DNA from: Oscillospiraceae bacterium
GTDB taxonomy: Bacteria > Bacillota > Clostridia > Oscillospirales > Ruminococcaceae
Direction: 5' to 3'
NCBI GenBank assembly: GCA_017436575.1
Contig: JAFSCU010000044.1
Coordinates: 1-61,782 of the forward strand
Length of the DNA: 61,782 nucleotides
Part shown: positions 1 to 5,853 of the stretch, piece by piece
How the letters are laid out: each line of letters starts with the position of its first letter
How positions within the stretch are numbered: position 1 is the first letter of the stretch
Translations under genes and position numbers: made by a program
The notes under the pieces: generated by a model
What the model was told of the DNA's origin: nothing
The model's input: the letters and a program-made list of their open reading frames with translations, nothing else
Database searches by the model: none

Positions 1-1
1 A

Positions 2-331
2 GTGGCAGTATCCCGGGTACAGCCAAGATGGTCATTGATGAATAGCGCGACAGCTGTATGTTCTTTAAGCGATGACACTTACATTGCAAGTATGACAGCA
101 GTAAGTGATGTGTATAAAATGGATATAGATGTTGTCTTATATGAAAAAGGGCTTTTTACAAGTTATAAAGAAGTTTCGAGTATAAGTAAGATTGTGTATA
201 ATAATTATCATACTACATACAACACTTATGCTTTTTCATCTAATAAAGATTATAAAGTCGAACTAACTGTAACAGCCTATACACAGTCCGGACAAACTGA
301 AACAATCACTGTATACAACGAATACACCTGA
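2..331 (+). CDS. C-terminal part of a small secreted beta-rich protein (QPRW-type, DUF6147-like), 5' truncated
   Basis: The reading frame is open from the window edge to a TGA at 329-331, so the real start and any signal peptide lie outside. The visible ~109 residues begin with a VQPRWS motif followed by alternating hydrophobic/Thr-rich strands and end in TVYNEYT. From memory, many short exported Firmicutes proteins have this organisation: signal peptide, then A(I/V)QPRWxY, then one Ig-like beta domain. That family has no established role known to me. The codons show no internal stop or frameshift. Identification rests on the QPRW motif and strand pattern only; any other small secreted beta protein is possible. 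Confidence 0.6.
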   Translation: MAVSRVQPRWSLMNSATAVCSLSDDTYIASMTAVSDVYKMDIDVVLYEKGLFTSYKEVSSISKIVYNNYHTTYNTYAFSSNKDYKVELTVTAYTQSGQTETITVYNEYT

Positions 332-385
332 TTTATAACTTTTTATCCGCAATTTAACCATTTAACACTTGTGCCTGTAAAAAAT

Positions 386-407
386 GGTCAATCAGCAATA
401 ATTGACC
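386..407 (+). terminator. Possible weak terminator hairpin
   Basis: GGTCAAT and ATTGACC form a 7-bp stem with an 8-nt loop, followed by GAAAAATTT rather than a clean T-run. It lies about 55 nt after the first gene and could end its transcript, but the poor T-tract makes this uncertain. Confidence 0.35.
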
Positions 408-497
408 GAAAAATTTATCACTTTTGAAATTTTCCATAAATTTCCTGAGGTGCGCCTCATGTTACATAAGCCGAGAAAATTGTAATATTTTATCAGT

Positions 498-511
498 ATT
501 TGTCGACAAAT
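498..511. promoter_or_regulatory. Perfect palindrome resembling a Spo0A (0A) box upstream of the HTH/Spo0A-like pair
   Basis: ATTTGTCGACAAAT is its own reverse complement. The B. subtilis 0A box core is TGTCGAA, usually within TTTGTCGAAAAAT; this site matches except that the A after TGTCGA is C. It sits 34 bp before the ATG of the XRE-like gene, whose downstream partner carries a Spo0A-type DNA-binding domain, so autoregulation is plausible. The match is by eye and binding is untested. Confidence 0.45.
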
Positions 512-544
512 TTTCAAAACTATGTAACTGTGGAAGTAACCTAT

Positions 545-808
545 ATGAGAAAAGAATGCGAAAAGATTTTAAAAGAATTGTTTTACAACGAATTGATAAA
601 GACAAGAAATGAACAGAACCTGACACAGGAAGATATGGCCCAACTGCTGATGATGGACGTGCGTTCCTATATAGAACTGGACCACGGCTGTTCCTGCTGC
701 GGTGCGGTGACACTGTGCCAGTTTCTGTGTTTCTGTCACAAAAATCCTGTTGAATTTATCAACAATTACAAAATATCGGTAGAAAGGCAGATAGGAAATG
801 TGGCCTGA
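545..808 (+). CDS. Small XRE-family helix-turn-helix protein
   Basis: The 87-residue product contains a compact HTH: residues ~18-60 read RNEQNLTQEDMAQLLMMDVR, then SYIELDHG, then TLCQFLCFC, the usual five-helix XRE layout (LTQEDMA as helix 2, recognition helix around DVRSYIELDHG). An upstream in-frame ATG at 500 would add 15 residues. I chose 545 because GGAAG lies at suitable spacing before it and homologous small HTH proteins start just before the first helix. A CSCC cluster inside the domain is unusual for XRE folds. The stop overlaps the next gene by 11 nt, so the two are probably translationally coupled. Likely a DNA-binding regulator; target unknown. Confidence 0.75.
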   Translation: MRKECEKILKELFYNELIKTRNEQNLTQEDMAQLLMMDVRSYIELDHGCSCCGAVTLCQFLCFCHKNPVEFINNYKISVERQIGNVA

Positions 809-1145
809 CACACACTCCACCATACAGCCGGATTATATGGCTATTTATAACGTAATGTTGCCCCTGAAACCAATAGGCAACTATAAAGGATTCTGGCTGT
901 TGATATCAGTAATCGAAGAAATTTTCAAACAGAAAAATATCAAATACAATCTTTCCAGGGATATTTATCCACCGGTTGCCCGGCTGTTTGAGTGCAACCC
1001 AAAATCTATCGAAAGATGTATACGCACACTGCTGCTGAATATAGATATGTCTGCTTTGGCAGGCATTACCGGTGCAACAATACCTGAAAATATTACAGTC
1101 AGCCAGATTATTGATATTTTGGTGGTACACCTTTTAACTAAATAA
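798..1145 (+). CDS. Orphan Spo0A C-terminal (output) domain protein
   Basis: 115 residues without a receiver domain. The pattern PLKPIGNYKGFWLL...NLSRDIYPPVARLFECNPKSIERCIRTLL aligns by eye with the Spo0A effector domain (GIPAHIKGYxYL...xxxxLYPxVAxxxxTTPSRVERAIRHAI), including the YP.(V)A segment and the recognition-helix S(I/V)ER.IR. Spo0A itself has an N-terminal phosphoacceptor domain that is missing here, so activity is probably not controlled by direct phosphorelay. It overlaps the XRE-like gene by 11 nt and ends before a strong terminator. It may be a dedicated partner or antagonist of Spo0A, or a regulator of the neighbouring surface genes. Family call fairly firm; role unknown. Confidence 0.75.
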   Translation: MWPDTHSTIQPDYMAIYNVMLPLKPIGNYKGFWLLISVIEEIFKQKNIKYNLSRDIYPPVARLFECNPKSIERCIRTLLLNIDMSALAGITGATIPENITVSQIIDILVVHLLTK

Positions 1146-1154
1146 AAACAAAAG

Positions 1155-1188
1155 CACCCCAGGTGGCTTATACAAGCCGTCTGGGGTG
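1155..1188. terminator. Bidirectional terminator between convergent units
   Basis: CACCCCAG pairs with CTGGGGTG, and an inner GGCTT/AAGCC extends the hairpin. An A-rich run lies on the left and TTTACTTTTTTA on the right. It separates the Spo0A-like gene (+) from the nucleotidyltransferase gene (-) and could end both transcripts. Confidence 0.85.
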
Positions 1189-1209
1189 TTTACTTTTTTA
1201 TAAAATATT

Positions 1210-2430
1210 CTATTTGATAATCTTGTACTCTTTCAGCAGGTCTACCCTGCTGCCGGCAATTTTCAGTGAATCTATCGCCGAATTGCCTTTTGAACTGCGC
1301 AATTCTTTTGCATAAGTCATTGCACGGCTGGCCCAGGCTTTTGGCAAAAGATAGGGTTTCTTTTCAAGGTACGGGTATCTTGACTGCAGTTTTTCTGCAG
1401 GTGGGAACAGGGTGCCTTTCAGACTTTTGCCTGCTTTTTTGCCTTTTTTGTCCGCTACAACAGCATCAAGAGTAACATTGCTGCTGTGTCTGCGGCTCAT
1501 TGTGGAACCACCGAAAACACCGCCCGAAAGCATATCGGCCAGCATATTTGTTTCGTCCTGTGAACAGGCTGACCAACCGGCAGGATAATTGGCTTTTTCT
1601 TTGTCAAAAATCAGATATTTTTCACCGATTCTGAACAGTGTAGCGGCAAAAACATCCGCATTTATTACTTTGCAGTTGTCAAAAACTTTTTGCCAGTCTA
1701 TCTGTGCGCCATAAGCATTGGCATAGATAACAATGTCGCAAACCTGGCGGATACCAAAGCCGCTGTGAATAAAATGTTTGAATGCATGGCATATAAGATA
1801 AAACAGATGGTCTGTATGGTTTAATGTCATAATGCCGTCAACCATAACAGCATTGTCGAAAACATCTGTAAAAAAGCTGTTCCAGTTGCCATAGGCCTGT
1901 GAATCAGGCGGAAAAAGAGTTTTATGCAGTTCTATATACAGTGGACTGCCTGTTTTTCTGAAAGGGATTTCGTATTCGGTGGTAAATCTTTCTGCAGGTG
2001 TTTCTGTATCAAGACCAAATTCTTTGAAAATCTGTACACATTTTTCAAATTTATCCTGCGGGATAAGCATATCTTCATCTGTGGAAAGACGCAAATCCGG
2101 CTGTGGATACAGACTGCGGCACACATAACCTTTTACAACCAGCGGAGTGCAATCAGCCTCTTTCAGTTTGCTGTAAAGCTGTAAAAACTCGGTTGTTTTT
2201 ACGGTTTGCAGCATAACCAGCTGGCGCACTTTGCTGCGCAGTGCCATTGACCCGGACAATGCAGGGCAATTGTAAACCGCCTGATAAATCAGCGGCAATA
2301 CATTGTGATACTGTGACAGACTGAAAATCTGTGTCCACTGCTCCTGTGTGATGTTGTCTGTGTCAGTGTAGGTCTGTGCCTGTAGTGCCGACTTTAAAAT
2401 ATTTAAAAACAAGGTGTAGATTCTGTCCAT
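1210..2430 (-). CDS. NTP_transf_5-type nucleotidyltransferase family protein of the peptide-modification operon
   Basis: 406 residues. The segment LVVKGYVCRSLYPQPDLRLSTDEDMLI (residues ~97-123) matches the core of the uncharacterised nucleotidyltransferase family PF14907: KG, then R.S.D.D, with D118 and D120 as likely metal ligands. The rest is helical with a long basic C-terminus (KKGKKAGKS). Members are often found beside HPr-kinase-like proteins and PqqD-like proteins in lasso-peptide and other RiPP loci. In pseudomycoidin biosynthesis such an enzyme, as I recall, decorates a phosphorylated C-terminal residue. Here it is last in the operon, 100 nt after the RRE gene with a hairpin between, and has its own GGAGAAAG site. 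Family call strong; substrate inferred. Confidence 0.8.
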   Translation of the reverse strand: MDRIYTLFLNILKSALQAQTYTDTDNITQEQWTQIFSLSQYHNVLPLIYQAVYNCPALSGSMALRSKVRQLVMLQTVKTTEFLQLYSKLKEADCTPLVVKGYVCRSLYPQPDLRLSTDEDMLIPQDKFEKCVQIFKEFGLDTETPAERFTTEYEIPFRKTGSPLYIELHKTLFPPDSQAYGNWNSFFTDVFDNAVMVDGIMTLNHTDHLFYLICHAFKHFIHSGFGIRQVCDIVIYANAYGAQIDWQKVFDNCKVINADVFAATLFRIGEKYLIFDKEKANYPAGWSACSQDETNMLADMLSGGVFGGSTMSRRHSSNVTLDAVVADKKGKKAGKSLKGTLFPPAEKLQSRYPYLEKKPYLLPKAWASRAMTYAKELRSSKGNSAIDSLKIAGSRVDLLKEYKIIK

Positions 2431-2486
2431 CTTTCTCCGTCCGTCAAAGAAATGTGTTTATAATAGAAAATTGATATGTTTCTTTA

Positions 2487-2530
2487 CATTAAAATCCCTT
2501 TTCTGAACGAAACAGCACGGGGATTTAATG
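2487..2530 (-). terminator. Intra-operon hairpin between RRE and nucleotidyltransferase genes
   Basis: CATTAAATCCC and GGGATTTTAATG (minus strand) pair over 11 bp with one bulge and a ~20-nt loop, starting directly after the stop of the PqqD-like gene. There is no T-run, so it is more likely a processing or partial attenuation element than a full terminator. Confidence 0.5.
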
Positions 2531-2794
2531 TTAATCTATAATCTGCATTTCACGCAGTTTGCCGAGGAATTCAGCAGTGTCTTTTGCAGCTTCTTCCTGT
2601 GAAACTTCGTATTCTTCCAGTATTTTGGCAACAATTTCTTCCTGTGTATCCAATTCTGGAAGATTATCCCAGATAAATGTTGCCACTTCATTAAGGACAA
2701 AAAGCCCGTTTGAATCATAAACTGTTTTACCAACAGGCACAAGAATTGTATCACCGGCAATATCGCGTTTAATCAGCTGTTTTTTAATTTTCAT
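2531..2794 (-). CDS. PqqD-like RiPP recognition element (RRE)
   Basis: 87 residues starting MKIKKQLIKRDIAGDTILVP. The fold pattern is that of PqqD: short beta strands (GDTILVPVGKTVYDSNGLFVLNEVATFIWDNL), then helices with EEIVAKILEEYEVSQEEAAKDTAEFLGKL. The N.VATFIWDNL segment and the following EEY.V are diagnostic. PqqD-like proteins bind leader peptides and deliver them to modifying enzymes. The start at 2794 is chosen because the longer frame only reads back into the radical SAM gene; the two overlap by 11 nt, implying coupled translation and a stoichiometric partnership with the radical SAM protein. Confidence 0.88.
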   Translation of the reverse strand: MKIKKQLIKRDIAGDTILVPVGKTVYDSNGLFVLNEVATFIWDNLPELDTQEEIVAKILEEYEVSQEEAAKDTAEFLGKLREMQIID

Positions 2795-3914
2795 CTTCTG
2801 TTTTCCTTTCCTGATAAGCTTTCCAGGTTTCCTGTATGGTGGCTTCTGTCTGCTGACATACATAGGACGGTACACCGTCAAAACGGCCGGTTTCTGTCAC
2901 ACACACTGCGGCGCAAACAGGGCATACAGGGCGTTTAGGGCAGGCTGTGCACTGTGGAGGTATGCGGATTTCCGCCGTTTTTTCAACTATGGTTTTCCAG
3001 GCAGATTCAAAACCATCTTCCAGCGGATAAGCTGCAGGGCCCGGCATCATTCCACAAGGCAGCATACGGCCATCCCATGTCATCCAGAATGAAGATGAGC
3101 CGGCACGGCAACCTACGCCTTCGTCCAGGTCTGCTGGGCAGTCAGGTTCATCAACCGCAATAAGATTTTTCATATTTTCTGCACGAAGCATAAACTCTTC
3201 TTCAGTAAAACGCTGTTTATCCCATCTTACACTGCAACGTGCTGCTTCCAGTGGAGACAGCCTGTCTCCATGACCATACTGCCCACCGTTGACACGGATA
3301 GATGGGTACATATAGCTGGAGGCTTTTGCGTGAAGGCCGAGTTCCTGTGAAATGGCATATATTTTTTCAATATCCTGCTGATTGTAAGGTGTGATTGATA
3401 CATTGAGACGAATATCTATACCAGCCTCTTTTACAGCACGGATATTTTCAATAACTTTATCAAATGCAGCCTGGCCGCACATATTTTTATATGTTTCTGT
3501 GCAACCGCCATAAAGGGAAACATTTATGCGGAAAGGTGGGTTTTCAATAAGTTTGCGCAATATTTCCCCTGATAGCATAGAGCCGTTGGTGTTGATTGAA
3601 ATCATCAGCCCCATTTCTTTCATTGCATCATATATTTCAAAAAAGTCCTTGCGCACAAATGGTTCGCCCCCTGTGAGAAGGACAAAAACCATACCCATAT
3701 CCTTTGCCTGTCTGGCAATGTCAATCCACTGCCGTGCTGTAAGTTCTTTGCCCTGCGCCTGTATATCATCATTTTTCAGATGCACATAGCACATAGGACA
3801 ATCAAAATTACAACGGGCTGTCAGTTCAAAATTGCCACCGATTGGCAATTTTAGCCTGCGCCCTTTACTGTGGAGATATGTGGCTATATAAGGTTCTGTA
3901 TTAACTTTTTTCAT
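2784..3914 (-). CDS. Radical SAM/SPASM domain peptide-modifying enzyme
   Basis: 376 residues. ELTARCNFDCPMCYVHL carries the CxxxCxxC cluster motif (C35, C39, C42) and TGGEP follows at 82-85. The C-terminal third has the SPASM arrangement: GVGCRAG, LPCGMM, then CTACPKRPVCPVCAAVC and a final YVC. Such proteins install thioether, C-C or epimerised residues in ribosomal peptides, or act in cofactor maturation. It starts directly after the HPr-kinase-like stop (ATG adjacent to TAG), is preceded by GGAGGGAG, and overlaps the RRE gene. The likely substrate is the 84-residue peptide encoded upstream at 5586-5840. Chemistry cannot be told from sequence; an anaerobic sulfatase-maturase-like role is less likely as no sulfatase is present. 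Confidence 0.9.
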   Translation of the reverse strand: MKKVNTEPYIATYLHSKGRRLKLPIGGNFELTARCNFDCPMCYVHLKNDDIQAQGKELTARQWIDIARQAKDMGMVFVLLTGGEPFVRKDFFEIYDAMKEMGLMISINTNGSMLSGEILRKLIENPPFRINVSLYGGCTETYKNMCGQAAFDKVIENIRAVKEAGIDIRLNVSITPYNQQDIEKIYAISQELGLHAKASSYMYPSIRVNGGQYGHGDRLSPLEAARCSVRWDKQRFTEEEFMLRAENMKNLIAVDEPDCPADLDEGVGCRAGSSSFWMTWDGRMLPCGMMPGPAAYPLEDGFESAWKTIVEKTAEIRIPPQCTACPKRPVCPVCAAVCVTETGRFDGVPSYVCQQTEATIQETWKAYQERKTEDEN

Positions 3915-4778
3915 CTATATTTCTCCCTCCAAAGCCTTTTCCAAAGCGATAACTGCGGATTCGTCAGGTATACATGCAAGGTAATAGACCGGAATATTTT
4001 CAACAATATTCTTTGCCAATGTTGAAACCTTTTCCATATCATCCTTATCCCAGGTGTTTACACTTACACCTTCCCATACCTTTGAAAAAGCCCGGTAGCC
4101 TTTGATTCTTTTAATTGTTGTAACAGGTGCCTGTGCCAGATATACAACAGCTTTCAACGGTAATGTACGATTTTTACAGTATTTTGAACTGCCGGCAAAG
4201 GGTATGCCACAGGCATATATTTTGCCGTCAACATTTCTTATCGCTGCCCTGTCACCATTGATTATCTGCGCCCCTCTATATTTATTCCACAGGTCCGCCT
4301 GTGTGGATTTGCCTGTTTCTGAAGGTGCAGTAAACAAAATGGCCTCGCCATTGTGTTCTATATAAGAACAGTGATATACCACACCGCCGGCCTGGGCAAT
4401 CAGATGCTCTGCCGCCAGTGATGACAGCACTGTATGGGTGCCTACCCTATCTGTAAACTGTGATTTTTTCAGCTGGACATTGTGGTTGTAATCTTTATGT
4501 TCTGCACGGATATATGCATTTTCCCAGCTTTTTTCCACTGAACCTATATATCGCACAGATGCACCATTTTCACTGTATACACGGAAACCCGGCTTTTTCG
4601 CCACGCACTGACCGGTTGGCTGTGTAAGTTCTTCGCAATAATCAAAATTAAAAATATGTGGATTTTCTACAGTTTCTACTGCAAAAGGAGCAAGGAATCT
4701 TTCATCTGTATACATTATTTCTTCCGGCATGATAATCTGATATTCCACACCGGCAAAACAGTAATTCTTTATTTTCAT
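3915..4778 (-). CDS. HPr kinase/phosphorylase-like kinase
   Basis: 287 residues with an HprK-type P-loop at 151-159 (APSETGKST) and INGDRAAI at 173-180 in place of the HprK LVGDD segment. The N-terminal half lacks the regulatory domain of true HprK. Homologues in lasso-peptide clusters phosphorylate the C-terminal serine of the precursor. Here the candidate precursor ends in NLFNS, so a similar reaction is conceivable. The gene lies 3 nt after the lipoprotein gene and abuts the radical SAM gene, so all are co-translated. True HPr regulation is unlikely because of the context and missing domain. Substrate is inferred. Confidence 0.8.
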   Translation of the reverse strand: MKIKNYCFAGVEYQIIMPEEIMYTDERFLAPFAVETVENPHIFNFDYCEELTQPTGQCVAKKPGFRVYSENGASVRYIGSVEKSWENAYIRAEHKDYNHNVQLKKSQFTDRVGTHTVLSSLAAEHLIAQAGGVVYHCSYIEHNGEAILFTAPSETGKSTQADLWNKYRGAQIINGDRAAIRNVDGKIYACGIPFAGSSKYCKNRTLPLKAVVYLAQAPVTTIKRIKGYRAFSKVWEGVSVNTWDKDDMEKVSTLAKNIVENIPVYYLACIPDESAVIALEKALEGEI

Positions 4779-4781
4779 GGT

Positions 4782-5504
4782 TTAAACAATAGTAACAAAC
4801 ATAATAGCCGTGCCGGATTTTGACAGGTGAGCACCAACTACCTGGCGGATTTCACCGGCTTTAAGGCCACCAGTGATTCGGCTACGGTATGTTATGCCGC
4901 CATAGTACAAGTCAGCCGCACTGTTTTTATAATAAACCACAATTTCGCCATCAATGTCGTTATCTGAAATATTTGTAACGTTGATAACTCCATCCAGCAC
5001 CTGCAGTTCCAGTTTATCTGTCATAAGAGATGGTTCCGCACTGAAAAGTGCCAGATTTTCTGTTGTGACAGTTGTATAGGCTGTGTTTTTGTCATAAGAC
5101 ATTCTGGTCTGTTCCAAAAGAACAACAGACTGGCCCGGTGGCAAGGTTGTCAGTTCAAACAAGCCATCTGTTTCGCCTGTTTCAAGGGTAATTTTTGCAT
5201 ACTGGACTGTTTTATCCCCTGTGTTTTTTACTACCATCATCAGCACACCGGAAACAACTTCATCGCTGCCGTCTTCCATATAGATGCCGGTGTAACTGCC
5301 GATGTCGGTAATTACCAGCCCATTATTAAGATTTATATAATGTTCTTCTAACTGGTCAGCAGATGCCTGCTGACTATTATCCGGCAGCGCCGGCTGTGAA
5401 GATGAGCCGGAATTCGCAGCGCCGCCACAGGCTGTAAAGAACGATAATGTTGTGATAATTGCCAATAAAGTGGCAATCAGTTTTTTGTTTATAAGTTTTT
5501 TCAT
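4782..5504 (-). CDS. Putative lipoprotein of the peptide operon
   Basis: 240 residues. A basic N-terminus (MKKLINKK), a hydrophobic stretch and SFFTAC|GG give a lipobox with C26 as the probable lipidated residue. A Ser/Gln/Asn-rich linker follows, then a beta-rich domain resembling FxLYD or other immunoglobulin-like domains (GVLMMVVKNTGDKTVQYAKITLE, then VVYYKN). No enzymatic motif is visible. It lies between the peptide gene and the kinase, so it may hold or recognise the mature peptide or the giant surface protein at the membrane. That role is inference; the lipoprotein call is well supported. Confidence 0.8.
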   Translation of the reverse strand: MKKLINKKLIATLLAIITTLSFFTACGGAANSGSSSQPALPDNSQQASADQLEEHYINLNNGLVITDIGSYTGIYMEDGSDEVVSGVLMMVVKNTGDKTVQYAKITLETGETDGLFELTTLPPGQSVVLLEQTRMSYDKNTAYTTVTTENLALFSAEPSLMTDKLELQVLDGVINVTNISDNDIDGEIVVYYKNSAADLYYGGITYRSRITGGLKAGEIRQVVGAHLSKSGTAIMFVTIV

Positions 5505-5535
5505 ATTTTGCCTTTAAAAAGTATTTGCCATATAA

Positions 5536-5567
5536 AGAAGGCCGCGCCGCAACCGGCACGGCCTTCT
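5536..5567 (-). terminator. GC-rich hairpin after the precursor gene (likely partial terminator)
   Basis: On the minus strand AGAAGGCCG pairs with CGGCCTTCT (9 bp) and inner GCCG/CGGC pairs extend it. It is followed by TTTATAT, a weak T-tract. It sits just after the stop of the 84-residue peptide and before the lipoprotein gene, where many RiPP operons use leaky termination or 3'-end protection to make more precursor than enzyme. Confidence 0.65.
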
Positions 5568-5585
5568 GGCTTTAAGTATTAGAAA

Positions 5586-5840
5586 TTATGAGTTGAAGAG
5601 GTTAGTATCTGAATCTGGAACATGATAACAAGGAAAGTTAAATGCACCTTCTGCTCCCTCAGGTATCTGAAGACCAGTACATCCAGTTACTCCTTCCAAA
5701 AATACAACTAAACCACCTGTTTCATAGCCACAATCGCCACTATTAGCACCTTCTACTTTAGTATCACAGCCTGCAGCTATATTTATACTGAGAGTAAAAT
5801 CTTCAAACATAATTTCAGGTTTTGAATATATTTTTTTCAT
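5586..5840 (-). CDS. Candidate RiPP precursor peptide (84 aa, four Cys, KPE-leader, NIAAGC motif)
   Basis: The product opens MKKIYSKPEIMFEDFTLS followed by INIAAGC and a 59-residue Gly/Cys-rich remainder with Cys at 25, 37, 54 and 71, ending DSDTNLFNS. Such openings (KKxYxKPxxxFExFxLSxxIAAGC) are, from memory, common to short Firmicutes peptides near radical SAM genes. The first ~20 residues would act as leader for the RRE and the rest as core. There is no signal peptide, as expected for a RiPP. It has a strong GGGAGGG site and lies 13 nt after the giant gene on the same transcript. Alternatives: a small structural protein without modification. Confidence 0.7.
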   Translation of the reverse strand: MKKIYSKPEIMFEDFTLSINIAAGCDTKVEGANSGDCGYETGGLVVFLEGVTGCTGLQIPEGAEGAFNFPCYHVPDSDTNLFNS

Positions 5841-5853
5841 ATAGTTCCCTCCC

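Noticed and set aside
3915-4778. True HPr kinase/phosphorylase of carbon catabolite control
   Set aside because: Lacks the N-terminal HprK domain and the DD Walker-B form, and sits among peptide-modification genes.
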